Source: Oscillospiraceae bacterium (GTDB lineage: Bacteria; Bacillota; Clostridia; Oscillospirales; CAG-382). Taken from it: a DNA stretch of 64,000 nucleotides. Below, piece by piece: positions 1 to 7,629 of the stretch. Each line of letters starts with the position of its first letter. Positions within the stretch are counted from its first letter, which is position 1. Below the pieces are notes generated by a model that made no database searches, had not been told where the DNA came from, and saw only the letters and a list, made by a program, of their open reading frames with translations. The translations under genes were made by a program, and so were the position numbers. The stretch spans positions 127,619-191,618 of the forward strand of contig SVRI01000001.1 of NCBI GenBank assembly GCA_015064895.1, written 5' to 3'.

Positions 1-3
1 AAA

Positions 4-58
4 ACCTCCTCAGTCTCGCCATGCTCGACAGCTCCCCCATAAATGGGGAAGCCTTATT
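4..58. repeat. Partial copy of the CTCCTCAGTC...CTCCCC interspersed repeat
   Basis: The first bases carry a CCTCCTCAGTC start, a short palindrome, then CAGCTCCCCC-loop-GGGGAAGCC. The same order of modules occurs at 5524-5575, so this is a second, shorter copy of the same non-coding element. It lies directly upstream of the phosphorylase gene and ends just before its ribosome-binding site. Confidence 0.6.
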
Positions 59-76
59 TTGCGGAGGCAGAAAAAT

Positions 77-1378
77 ATGACCATCTACGATTTGATTACA
101 AAGAAAAAACACGGCGAAGAATTATCTTGTGATGAAATAAAATATCTTGTCAAAGGCTTTACCGACGGCAGTATTCCGGATTATCAGATGTCGGCATTTT
201 GTATGGCTGTAATCTTTAACGGCATGACCGACAGAGAAACAACCGACCTTACCATGGCAATGGCAGAGTCAGGCGATACGGTTGACCTGTCGGTATTCGG
301 TGATTTATCCTGTGACAAGCATTCAAGCGGAGGTGTGGGTGACAAGACAACGCTTATTGTTGCACCCATAGTTGCATCTCTCGGCGGAATTGTTGCAAAG
401 ATGTCGGGCAGAGGCCTCGGTCACACGGGCGGTACTGTCGACAAGCTGGAATCAATCCCCGGTTATAAAACCGAGCTTACTCCCGATGAATTTATGTCGA
501 TTTCAAAGAAGTGCGGTCTTTGTGTCTGCGGACAGAGCGGAAACCTGGCCCCCGCCGACAAAAAGCTGTATGCCCTTCGTGACGTTACGGCAACAGTCGA
601 TTCCATTCCTCTTATTGTTTCGAGTATAATGAGTAAGAAAATTGCGGCAGGCTCAAAGAATATCATGCTTGACGTAAAATGCGGCAGCGGTGCTTTCATG
701 AAAACGGTAGAGGATGCAAAAAAACTTGCCGAAGGTATGGTTACGATAGGCAAAATGTGCGGACGTAACACAAAAGCACTCATAACAAACATGGATGTTC
801 CTCTCGGCTTTGCTGTCGGAAATTCTCTTGAAGTAATTGAGGCTATCGACGTTCTCAAGGGAAAAACAAAGGGCGATATAAGAGAGGTGTCCGTCTCTCT
901 TGCCTCGGGACTTGTGGCAAGCCTTAAGAATATAAGCACAGACCAAGCAAAGCTGCTTTGCGAAAAGGCAATAGATGACGGCACTGCTTTTATGAAGTTC
1001 AAGGAATGGATATCTTGTCAGGGTGGAAACGCAGATTATGCAGATGATACAAACCTTTTCCCCAAGGCGAAGTTTGAATATCAAATAAAAAGCACCCGTG
1101 AGGGTTACATAGCCCGCATGGATGCAGAAAAAATAGGACTTTCCTCCTGCGAACTGGGTGCAGGCAGAAAGACGAAAGCAGATGTTATTGACTTGTCGGC
1201 AGGGCTTGTGCTTTCAAAAAAGACGGGTGACGCAGTGAAATCGGGCGAAGTCATTGCAACGCTTTATACAAACGACGAAAGCAGAATTTCAAGGGCAGAG
1301 GAAATATTTGTTTCGGCACTTGAGTTTTCAGAGGAAAAGCCCGATGAAATGACACTTGTCATTGATGATGTCGAGTGA
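77..1378 (+). CDS. pdp: Pyrimidine-nucleoside phosphorylase (thymidine phosphorylase family)
   Basis: A 433-residue cytoplasmic enzyme that cleaves thymidine, uridine or deoxyuridine with phosphate to give the base and (deoxy)ribose-1-phosphate in pyrimidine salvage. The family signature SGRGLGHTGGTVDKLE is intact (about residues 109-124), and the phosphate-binding KHSSGGVGDKT stretch precedes it. Length matches Pdp/DeoA (about 430-440). The ATG at 77 is preferred over an in-frame TTG at 59 because GGAGG lies at 63-67 with 9-bp spacing. No other nucleoside-salvage gene follows, since the next gene has its own promoter and riboswitch. DeoA and Pdp cannot be separated with certainty by eye. Confidence 0.93.
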   Translation: MTIYDLITKKKHGEELSCDEIKYLVKGFTDGSIPDYQMSAFCMAVIFNGMTDRETTDLTMAMAESGDTVDLSVFGDLSCDKHSSGGVGDKTTLIVAPIVASLGGIVAKMSGRGLGHTGGTVDKLESIPGYKTELTPDEFMSISKKCGLCVCGQSGNLAPADKKLYALRDVTATVDSIPLIVSSIMSKKIAAGSKNIMLDVKCGSGAFMKTVEDAKKLAEGMVTIGKMCGRNTKALITNMDVPLGFAVGNSLEVIEAIDVLKGKTKGDIREVSVSLASGLVASLKNISTDQAKLLCEKAIDDGTAFMKFKEWISCQGGNADYADDTNLFPKAKFEYQIKSTREGYIARMDAEKIGLSSCELGAGRKTKADVIDLSAGLVLSKKTGDAVKSGEVIATLYTNDESRISRAEEIFVSALEFSEEKPDEMTLVIDDVE

Positions 1379-1413
1379 TATGTTAACACGATGTTAATAT
1401 TACCGTAAAACAC

Positions 1414-1442
1414 TTGACGAATTTTGACAAATAGTATACAAT
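1414..1442 (+). promoter_or_regulatory. Sigma-A-type promoter of the lysine-riboswitch transcript
   Basis: TTGACG at 1414-1419 and TACAAT at 1437-1442 are separated by 17 bp. It lies about 25 bp before the riboswitch P1 stem, as expected for the leader RNA start. Confidence 0.75.
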
Positions 1443-1460
1443 TTTTAAGTAAATTAAATA

Positions 1461-1687
1461 CAACCTGATTAGAGGTGCGTCTGACAATTATCTTTTCTTC
1501 CGCTTTCGGAGGCTATGGATGAAAAGTAGGTGCAGTCGCCGAGATGGCAGCGTTTCCGAAAACAAAGCCGTCGGAGATATGTGAAAATATCCTTATCTCT
1601 GTCACATTTATTTATGTGGAGCGCTATATCGGTCATTTCTTTTTTGGAAATAATGGACTGTAGTGTTTTGCTGCAGTCTTTTTATTT
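1461..1687 (+). promoter_or_regulatory. Lysine riboswitch (L box) with expression-platform terminator
   Basis: Conserved L-box blocks appear in order: AGAGGTGCG (1471-1479), AGTCGCCGAGATGGCAGCG (about 1534-1552), CTGTCA (1599-1604) and TGGAGCGCTAT (about 1617-1627). The ends pair into an imperfect P1 (ACC-GAT-TAG near 1463-1472 with CTATATCGGT near 1624-1633). A Rho-independent hairpin with a T-run follows at 1656-1687. Known L boxes bind lysine and terminate lysine biosynthesis or transport transcripts, so high lysine should switch off the downstream transporter. Confidence 0.88.
1656..1687 (+). terminator. Intrinsic terminator of the lysine riboswitch
   Basis: GACTGTAG (1656-1663) pairs with CTGCAGTC (1671-1678, one G-U) and is followed by TTTTTATTTT. 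It sits between the aptamer and the ribosome-binding site, so it is conditional. Confidence 0.8.
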
Positions 1688-1714
1688 TATAAATAATTCT
1701 GGAGGTTTTAAACC

Positions 1715-3307
1715 ATGCAAAAAAAGAACTTAGTTTCTAACATTGCCATAATTGCTGTGGTAATTGCTTTTGCTGTTGTCTGCTTTTTGACAGGCGACAT
1801 CATGAGTCCCGTCGGCACATTGTGGTCACTTTTCCCGCCCGTAGTGGCTATCGGTCTTGCACTGATTACCAAGGAAGTTTATTCTTCACTTTTCATTGGT
1901 ATTCTTGCAGGCGGTCTTCTTGCTTCGAAGTTCAATGTTGTAAAAACAGTCGATTCTGTTGTACAAAACGGACTTATTGAAGCTGTTGCAGGAACGGCAG
2001 GCGTTTTCATTTTCCTTGTTTTCCTGGGTACAGTTGTTGCTTTGCTTAACAAGGCGGGCGGCTCCCGTGCTTTTGGCGAATGGGCTTCAAAGCACGTAAA
2101 GACAAAGGTCGGTGCATCTATTGCAACCTTTGCACTCGGCGTACTTATCTTTATCGACGACTATTTCAACTGCCTCACAGTCGGTGCAGTTATGCGTCCT
2201 GTTACAGACAAAGCTAAGATTTCAAGAGCAAAGCTTGCTTACCTTATCGATGCGACAGCAGCTCCCATTTGTATGATTGCTCCTATTTCTTCATGGGCGG
2301 CAGCAGTTTCCGAATACGCACCCGAAGGTGTCAGCGGTATCGGTATGTTCGTACAGGCAATTCCTTATAACTTCTACTCCCTTATGACCTTTGTATTTAT
2401 CATTGGTCTTACACTTATGAAGTTTGATTACGGCCCAATGAAGCTCCACGAAGAAAATGCTTTGAATGGCGACCTTTTCACTTCCAGAAACGAAAAGGCT
2501 GTTGAAACAGAAGAAGCTTCATCCAACACAAAGGGCAGAGTGTTTGACCTTATCATTCCTATTATCGTACTCATTGCTGTATGCGTAGTAGCACTCCTTT
2601 ATGTAGGCGGAATGTTTGACGGCAAGGGCTTTGTTGCTGCATTTGGTGATACAGACGCAACAATAGGTCTTCCTCTTGGCGGTCTTGTAACACTTATATT
2701 TGTTATTATTTACTTTGTTGCACGCAGACTTGTTTCTTTCAAGGAAGCTATGGAATGTATTCCCAAGGGCTTTATTGCAATGGTTCCCGCCATCCTTATT
2801 CTTACCATGGCAACCTCACTTAAGAATATGACAGGTCTTCTTGACTCCGATACATTCGTAAAAGAAGCCCTTGCAAATGCAAGCGGTCTCCAAAATTTCC
2901 TCCCTGCAATTATCTTTGTTGTTGCATGCTTTATTGCATTCTCTACAGGTACAAGCTGGGGCACATTCGGTATTCTTATCCCCATCGTTACAGCAATCTT
3001 CCCTGTAGGCAGCCCTCTCGGTGTTATGAGTATGTCAGCGTGTCTTGCAGGTGCAGTTTGCGGCGACCACTGCTCACCTATTTCCGACACAACAATCATG
3101 TCCAGTGCAGGTGCACAGTGTGACCATGTAAACCACGTTTCCACACAGCTTCCCTATGCGATAACCGTTGCTGCAATTTCCTTTGTGAGCTATGTTATTG
3201 CAGGCTTTGTACAGAACGTATACATCATGCTTCCCGTTGCGGCAGGATTGACAATCGGTACACTCTTTGTACTCAAGGCAACAGTCGGCAAGAAGAACGT
3301 TCAGTAA
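1715..3307 (+). CDS. NhaC-family transporter, probable lysine transporter (LysW type)
   Basis: A 530-residue integral membrane protein with about 12 hydrophobic segments, typical of the NhaC Na+/H+ antiporter superfamily. Motifs such as IDDYFNCLTVGAVMRP, SAGAQCDHVNHVSTQLPYA and a C-terminal CGDHCSPISDT match this family. GGAGG at 1701-1705 precedes ATG 1715. Alone it would be called an antiporter, but it is the only gene behind a lysine riboswitch, and comparative genomics has assigned riboswitch-controlled NhaC homologues as lysine transporters (LysW). Lysine uptake is therefore the better inference, possibly Na+- or H+-coupled. A terminator follows at 3328, so the unit is monocistronic. Confidence 0.85.
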   Translation: MQKKNLVSNIAIIAVVIAFAVVCFLTGDIMSPVGTLWSLFPPVVAIGLALITKEVYSSLFIGILAGGLLASKFNVVKTVDSVVQNGLIEAVAGTAGVFIFLVFLGTVVALLNKAGGSRAFGEWASKHVKTKVGASIATFALGVLIFIDDYFNCLTVGAVMRPVTDKAKISRAKLAYLIDATAAPICMIAPISSWAAAVSEYAPEGVSGIGMFVQAIPYNFYSLMTFVFIIGLTLMKFDYGPMKLHEENALNGDLFTSRNEKAVETEEASSNTKGRVFDLIIPIIVLIAVCVVALLYVGGMFDGKGFVAAFGDTDATIGLPLGGLVTLIFVIIYFVARRLVSFKEAMECIPKGFIAMVPAILILTMATSLKNMTGLLDSDTFVKEALANASGLQNFLPAIIFVVACFIAFSTGTSWGTFGILIPIVTAIFPVGSPLGVMSMSACLAGAVCGDHCSPISDTTIMSSAGAQCDHVNHVSTQLPYAITVAAISFVSYVIAGFVQNVYIMLPVAAGLTIGTLFVLKATVGKKNVQ

Positions 3308-3327
3308 TCAGAAAAATGCATAATTTC

Positions 3328-3357
3328 AGCGGACAGCTTTCGGCTGTCCGCTTACTT
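3328..3357 (+). terminator. Terminator after the NhaC-family gene
   Basis: AGCGGACAGC (3328-3337) pairs perfectly with GCTGTCCGCT (3343-3352) around a TTTCG loop. The T-rich tail runs into the palindromic repeat that starts at 3351. Confidence 0.7.
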
Positions 3358-3482
3358 TCTCTTTACTGAAAAGAGAAAGTAAGCAAAGAGAAAAGAATTT
3401 AGCACCGACAGTATGGCGGTGTTAAACAAATCTATAATTCACGAATAAAGTTATTCCCCGATGTCAAACGCCGACATCGGGG
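3351..3482. repeat. Interspersed palindromic repeat, copy A, with two-hairpin tail
   Basis: It starts with the palindrome CTTACTTTCTCTTT / AAAGAGAAAGTAAG (3351-3384), followed by the CAAAGAGAAAAGAA module seen in other copies. A small CACCG...CGGTG hairpin, TTAAACAAATCT, and a 10-bp hairpin CCCCGATGTC / GACATCGGGG (3456-3482) with loop AAACGCC follow. Copies with the same order lie at 14238-14409 and 26939-27047, with compensated stem changes. No coding function is evident. Confidence 0.7.
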
Positions 3483-3490
3483 AAGTTGTT

Positions 3491-3580
3491 TTAGTATTTA
3501 CAAATAATCACGCCGTTAAAAAGGCAAAATGTGCCGAAAAGGGCGAAAAGTATTTGTATTATTACTGTAGCTTTTTTCAT
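3491..3580 (-). CDS. Small hydrophobic peptide, 29 residues
   Basis: A short ORF beginning MKKATVIIQI and ending in TAA at 3491-3493. TCTGGAGG lies just upstream with 6-7 bp to the ATG (3578-3580), a stronger ribosome-binding site than chance would predict. The peptide is one predicted membrane segment of about 22 residues flanked by KK at the N-terminus and a short CKY tail. Stem-loops flank the ORF at 3456-3482 and 3601-3625. No family is recognised. It may be a small membrane protein or a spurious ORF, and the strong ribosome-binding site is the only positive evidence for translation. Confidence 0.4.
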   Translation of the reverse strand: MKKATVIIQILFALFGTFCLFNGVIICKY

Positions 3581-3600
3581 AATTTCCTCCAGACATAAAT

Positions 3601-3625
3601 TGAAAAAGCACCCTTTCGGGTGTTT
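3601..3625 (-). terminator. Probable terminator of the tRNA-Thr transcript
   Basis: On the minus strand AAACACCC pairs with GGGTGCTT around a GAAA tetraloop and is followed by TTTTTC. It lies about 95 bp downstream of the tRNA gene. Confidence 0.6.
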
Positions 3626-3718
3626 CTTTGCTTGACTGTTATAAACATTTGACGCGAGAACCAAAAATCGCATACCCACAAAAGAGGGTACGCGAAATTG
3701 CGTGTCGAGGTTCTCGAC

Positions 3719-3793
3719 TGGAGCTGGTGACAGGAGTCGAACCTGCAACCTGCGGTTTACGATACCGCTGCTCTGCCATTGAGCCACACCAGC
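3719..3793 (-). tRNA. tRNA-Thr (anticodon CGT)
   Basis: The reverse strand folds into a full cloverleaf. The acceptor stem is GCTGGTG/CACCAGC, the D arm is GCTC...GAGC, and the anticodon stem GCGGT/ACCGC carries loop ATCGTAA, so the anticodon is CGT, reading ACG. The T arm is GCAGG-TTCGACT-CCTGT. Discriminator T is followed by an encoded CCA (3719-3721). The mature part without CCA is 3722-3793. Confidence 0.96.
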
Positions 3794-3848
3794 GTGAGGA
3801 TATTTTACCTCAAAATCGGATATTTGTCAATAGATAAATTGCGGGGTA

Positions 3849-3877
3849 TTGATTTTTTTTGTAAAGTGTGATATAAT
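3849..3877 (+). promoter_or_regulatory. Promoter of scpB-rsmI
   Basis: TTGATT (3849-3854), 17-bp spacer, TATAAT (3872-3877), 54 bp before the scpB start codon. Confidence 0.75.
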
Positions 3878-3930
3878 TCTATGGATAATGGGTTAATATG
3901 TAGAAAACTTCAAAAAACGAGGTAAATATA

Positions 3931-4674
3931 ATGGCAATAAAAGGAACCTATCAGGCAGAGCTTATACATGACGAAGAGTATCTTATAAGGGCGGCAGAGG
4001 CGGCAATATTTGCATACGGCAGTGCCATATCCTTTGACAAGCTTGCAGAGGCAATCGGTGCCGAAGAAAAGCAGATTCCCCAGCTTCTCCACTCCATGCT
4101 CGGAAGATATGAAAAGAGTGCCTTTGAGCTTCTTATTTTAGACGGACATGCACAGTTTGCAACAAAGAGCGAGTATGCACAGGTTGTAAGAAATGCACTT
4201 ACAATCCGTCACAATCAGCCTCTTTCACGTGCAGCACTTGAGGTTCTTGCCATAATTGCATACAATCAGCCTGCAACACGTGCACTTGTAGATAAGGTCA
4301 GAGGTATCGAATCGCCGTCGGTTATTATGTCGCTCTGCGATAAAGGTCTCATTGAAGAAGTCGGCAGACTCGATGCACCGGGACGTCCTATGCTCTATGG
4401 TACAACAACCGTATTTCTAAGGACTTTCGGACTTGAAACGATAGATGACCTTGATGAAGTTCCTGAACTCAGTATGTTTACACAGCAGATTAAGGAGCAG
4501 AGACGAGAACTTCTTCTCGGGGAAGAAACAACCAAGGCTCAGAAGGACCAGCTCAGCCTTGAGGCGGTGGCAGAAAATGATTCTGTTGCAGATGTAACCG
4601 TGACAGATACGGCTGAAACACCCTTTGAAGCAAAGATGGAAGAACAGAATCTTTCACAGGAGACCGAGGAATAA
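3931..4674 (+). CDS. scpB: Segregation and condensation protein B (ScpB)
   Basis: A 247-residue winged-helix protein that with ScpA forms the kleisin/kite part of the bacterial SMC condensin. The family core is clear: IRAAEAAIFAYGSAISFDKLAEAIG near the N-terminus and LSRAALEVLAIIAYNQPATRALVDKVRGI in the second winged helix. The last 50 residues are acidic and probably disordered. In most Bacillota scpA lies directly upstream; here the preceding gene is a tRNA on the other strand, so scpA must be elsewhere. The stop codon overlaps the rsmI start (TAATG), indicating translational coupling. Confidence 0.94.
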   Translation: MAIKGTYQAELIHDEEYLIRAAEAAIFAYGSAISFDKLAEAIGAEEKQIPQLLHSMLGRYEKSAFELLILDGHAQFATKSEYAQVVRNALTIRHNQPLSRAALEVLAIIAYNQPATRALVDKVRGIESPSVIMSLCDKGLIEEVGRLDAPGRPMLYGTTTVFLRTFGLETIDDLDEVPELSMFTQQIKEQRRELLLGEETTKAQKDQLSLEAVAENDSVADVTVTDTAETPFEAKMEEQNLSQETEE

Positions 4675-5513
4675 TGGCAAACGAAATTGAAAGAGGTGTG
4701 CTTTATGTGGTGGGAACACCCATAGGCAACCTTTCGGACATGACCGAAAGAGCAAAGTACGTTCTTGAAAATGTTTCCTTTGTTGCGGCAGAGGACACCA
4801 GGGTTTCGGGAAAGCTCTTGTCTTGCTTTGATATAAAAAACAGCTTTGTCAGCTATCACGAGCACAATAAGGCTGCAGCGGGAAAGCAGATACTTGAAAG
4901 ACTGCAAAGCGGCGAGACGGGTGCCATTGTTACCGATGCGGGCATTCCTGCCATATCCGACCCCGGTGAAGACCTTGTAAAGCTGTGCAAAGAAAACGGC
5001 ATAAAGGTTATTCCCGTACCTGGTGCGTGTGCATTTGTTACTGCACTTTCGGCATCGGGCTTTCCATCAAGACGTTTTTCCTTTGAAGGCTTTTTGCCCA
5101 CCGACAAAAAAGAAATGAACGAAGTCCTCGACGACTATAAAAACGACAAAAAGACGGTTATCTTCTACGAAGCACCTCACAGATTGGTTAAGACGTTGGA
5201 GACAATGTATAAGGCGTGGGGAAACAGAAAAGTTTGTCTTGCAAGGGAACTTACAAAACTCAACGAGGAGATAGTTGTAACAACATTTGAAGAAGCACTT
5301 GAAATGTACAAAACACGTGAGCCGAGAGGCGAATATGTTGTCATTGTCGGGGGTGCCGAGGAAAATGACGGCGGTTGTTTCTTCGAAAATATGACAATAG
5401 AAGAACACGTTGAGTTTTACGAAAAGCAGGGGCTTCGCAGAATGGATGCCATAAAGGCTTGTGCCAAGGACAGAGGAGTTCCGAAGAATGAAGTATATAA
5501 GTATTTCATTTAG
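4674..5513 (+). CDS. rsmI: 16S rRNA (cytidine-1402-2'-O)-methyltransferase RsmI
   Basis: A 279-residue SAM-dependent methyltransferase of the tetrapyrrole-methylase fold that 2'-O-methylates C1402 in the ribosomal decoding centre. Diagnostic motifs are VVGTPIGNLSDMTERA at the N-terminus, VAAEDTRVSGKLL, TDAGIPAISDPGEDLV and ALSASGFPSRRFSFEGFLP. The C-terminal helical segment (MDAIKACAKDRGVPKNEVYKYF) is the usual small RsmI tail. Its ATG overlaps the scpB stop by one base, so both are made from one mRNA. A MITE-like repeat starts 10 bp after its stop. Confidence 0.95.
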   Translation: MANEIERGVLYVVGTPIGNLSDMTERAKYVLENVSFVAAEDTRVSGKLLSCFDIKNSFVSYHEHNKAAAGKQILERLQSGETGAIVTDAGIPAISDPGEDLVKLCKENGIKVIPVPGACAFVTALSASGFPSRRFSFEGFLPTDKKEMNEVLDDYKNDKKTVIFYEAPHRLVKTLETMYKAWGNRKVCLARELTKLNEEIVVTTFEEALEMYKTREPRGEYVVIVGGAEENDGGCFFENMTIEEHVEFYEKQGLRRMDAIKACAKDRGVPKNEVYKYFI

Positions 5514-5523
5514 CGGGGCGATA

Positions 5524-5652
5524 CCTCCTCAGTCACCTTGCGGTGACAGCTCCCCCTACACATAGGGGAAGCCTTAAAGTGACAAAAACTAACCAAAAGC
5601 CTTCCCCAAAGCATGGGGAAGGTGTCAAAATCTCCGATTTTGACGTATGAGG
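5524..5652. repeat. MITE-like repeat with imperfect terminal inverted repeats
   Basis: The left end CCTCCTCAGTCA (5524-5535) and right end TGACGTATGAGG (5641-5652) are inverted repeats matching at 9 of 12 positions. Inside are CTCCCC...GGGGAAG and CCTTCCCC...GGGGAAGG hairpins. It encodes nothing, starts right after rsmI and reaches to within 32 bp of the next gene. The partial copy at 4-58 shows it is repeated. Mobilisation by a transposase in trans is an inference. Confidence 0.65.
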
Positions 5653-5683
5653 TTTGACATGTGGTAAAAAACAAGGAAGACAT

Positions 5684-6607
5684 ATGCAAGATTTATACTT
5701 AGGCAAACGCTATCACACCCTTGATTACTTCTTTAAAAACAAGTTCGGGTGCAAGATTGCAAAGATACCACTCTCGGGCGACTTTTCCTGTCCCAACCGT
5801 GACGGCACAAAGTCCACCGGCGGATGTATATACTGTTCGGGTGCTCTTTCCGGCGACTTTGCGGGAAAGGCATGCGACAGCATAGACAAGCAGTTTTCCG
5901 ACATTGCCGGCATGATGGCAAAAAAGTGGAAGAACACAAAATACATGGCGTACTTCCAGACGGGAACCGGCACATATGCACCCATAGAACGCTTGGAATA
6001 CCTCTATAATGCGGCAATTTCACAGCCCGATGTTGTGGCACTGTCCGTTGCAACCCGACCCGACTGCATAACAAAAGAATGTTTTGAACTCTTTGAGAAG
6101 ATTTCAAAGAAAACATATCTTACCGTTGAGCTAGGACTTCAGTCGGTACACGACAAAACGGGTGAGATTATAAACAGACAGTCAACCTACGCAGAGTTTC
6201 TTGATAGCTTTAATACACTCAAAAATCTCGGAATCGACGTGTGCGTTCACCTTATAAACGGGCTTCCCTTTGAAACGGTCGATATGATGAACGAAAGCGT
6301 TATGCGGGTATCCGAGCTTTTACCGTGGTCGTTGAAGTTACACCTGCTTCATGTAATACGCGGCACAAAGTGTGCTGAAATGTACGAAAGAAGTGAATTT
6401 CTCACCTTTGAAAAGGATGAATACGTTTCCCTTATCTGCGACCAGTTAGAGCTTATTGACAAAAGAATTGTCATGCAGAGGCTGACGGGTGATGGAAAAC
6501 GTGAGGATCTTGTATCTCCTTTGTGGAGTATACGTAAATTTGAGGTTCTCAATGCCATAGATGCAGAAATGACAAGAAGAAATGCTCTTCAGGGAGATAA
6601 GGCATAA
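5684..6607 (+). CDS. Radical SAM protein of the YtqA/TIGR01212 family
   Basis: A 307-residue cytoplasmic radical SAM enzyme. The cluster-binding cysteines are C36, C48 and C51 in CPNRDGTKSTGGCIYC, the unusual CxxxxxxxxxxxCxxC spacing typical of the YtqA family rather than the canonical CxxxCxxC. Conserved YQTGTGTYAPIERLEYLYNAA-like and VELGLQSVHDKT segments follow. The family is widespread in Bacillota and its substrate is not known to me, though members resemble tRNA-modifying Elp3-type enzymes. ATG 5684 is chosen because AAGGA at 5673-5677 gives 6-bp spacing; an upstream in-frame TTG (5654) has no such site. Confidence 0.88.
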   Translation: MQDLYLGKRYHTLDYFFKNKFGCKIAKIPLSGDFSCPNRDGTKSTGGCIYCSGALSGDFAGKACDSIDKQFSDIAGMMAKKWKNTKYMAYFQTGTGTYAPIERLEYLYNAAISQPDVVALSVATRPDCITKECFELFEKISKKTYLTVELGLQSVHDKTGEIINRQSTYAEFLDSFNTLKNLGIDVCVHLINGLPFETVDMMNESVMRVSELLPWSLKLHLLHVIRGTKCAEMYERSEFLTFEKDEYVSLICDQLELIDKRIVMQRLTGDGKREDLVSPLWSIRKFEVLNAIDAEMTRRNALQGDKA

Positions 6608-6678
6608 ATTTTCACGCAGAATACACATTAAAGTGTTACGATAAATCAGTTTAAAACGAAAGGAAGAAGAGTAAATCA

Positions 6679-7629
6679 ATGATTGAAATTTCAAACCTCG
6701 TCAAAAGATACGGAAAAGGCAAGGCTGCGGTAGACGATATCAGTCTTAATATAGGCAAAGGTGAAATCGTAGGTTTTCTTGGCCCTAACGGTGCGGGAAA
6801 ATCAACAACCATGAACATTATAACAGGTTACCTTTCCGCAACAAGCGGCACAGTCAAGGTCGCAGGCTACGATGTTCTTGAAAATCCCATGGAAGCAAAA
6901 AAGCACATAGGATTTCTTCCCGAACAGCCGCCGCTTTATCTTGATATGACCGTAAAGGAATATCTGGGCTTTGTCTTTGACCTTAAAAAGTGTACACTTA
7001 ATAAAAAAGCACATATCAATGAAATTGTTGACATACTGAACATAGGCGACTATTTCAAGCGTCCAATAAACCAGCTTTCAAAGGGTTACAGACAGAGAGT
7101 CGGTCTTGCTCAGGCACTCATTTCATCTCCCGACATTCTCATTTTTGATGAACCTACGGTTGGTCTTGACCCCAAGCAGATTATTGAAATAAGAGAGCTT
7201 ATTTCCTCGCTGGGTAAGAATCATACAGTAATTCTTTCTACACACATACTTCCCGAAGTAAATGCAGTATGCGACAGAGTTGTAATTATAGACAAGGGCA
7301 GAATTGTTGCCGATGAAAAGACTAGTGAGCTTGAAGCTGTCACGGGTATGAGAAAAATGCGTGTAAAGGCGTGCGGCCCCAGAAACGAAGTGCTCAGAAC
7401 ACTTCAAAATGTAAACGGTGTCGTCAGTGTCAGCATACTTCCCGAAAGAGATGCCGACAGCACATCCTTCCTTGTGGAGGCACAGACAAATGTGGACGTG
7501 AGAGCATCCATATTCCACGCTCTTGCACAGAATGACTATCCAATGATAGGTCTTGAAGGCTTCTATTCCAGCCTTGAAGATGTATTTATAGCAATTCTCG
7601 ATAAAAACAAAAAGGAGGGTAACGCATGA
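6679..7629 (+). CDS. ABC transporter ATP-binding protein, GldA-like
   Basis: A 316-residue nucleotide-binding subunit of an ABC-2 type exporter. Walker A is GPNGAGKST (35-43), the signature is LSKGYRQRVGLAQAL and Walker B is ILIFDEPTVGLDP; the H-loop follows as STHILPEV. The roughly 90 residues after the ATPase core form the extension seen in this subfamily. Its stop overlaps the start of the permease (ATGA at 7626-7629). With the next three genes it forms the GldA-GldF-GldG-DUF4340 set. In Bacteroidota GldAFG was linked to gliding, but Clostridia have the set without gliding, so the exported substrate is unknown. Confidence 0.9.
   Translation: MIEISNLVKRYGKGKAAVDDISLNIGKGEIVGFLGPNGAGKSTTMNIITGYLSATSGTVKVAGYDVLENPMEAKKHIGFLPEQPPLYLDMTVKEYLGFVFDLKKCTLNKKAHINEIVDILNIGDYFKRPINQLSKGYRQRVGLAQALISSPDILIFDEPTVGLDPKQIIEIRELISSLGKNHTVILSTHILPEVNAVCDRVVIIDKGRIVADEKTSELEAVTGMRKMRVKACGPRNEVLRTLQNVNGVVSVSILPERDADSTSFLVEAQTNVDVRASIFHALAQNDYPMIGLEGFYSSLEDVFIAILDKNKKEGNA

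Noticed and set aside
463-1002. Minus-strand open frame of 179 codons opposite pdp
   Set aside because: Antisense shadow; the plus-strand gene has full family motifs.
3628-3837. Plus-strand open frame across the tRNA-Thr gene
   Set aside because: It covers the antisense strand of a clear tRNA and has no start signal.
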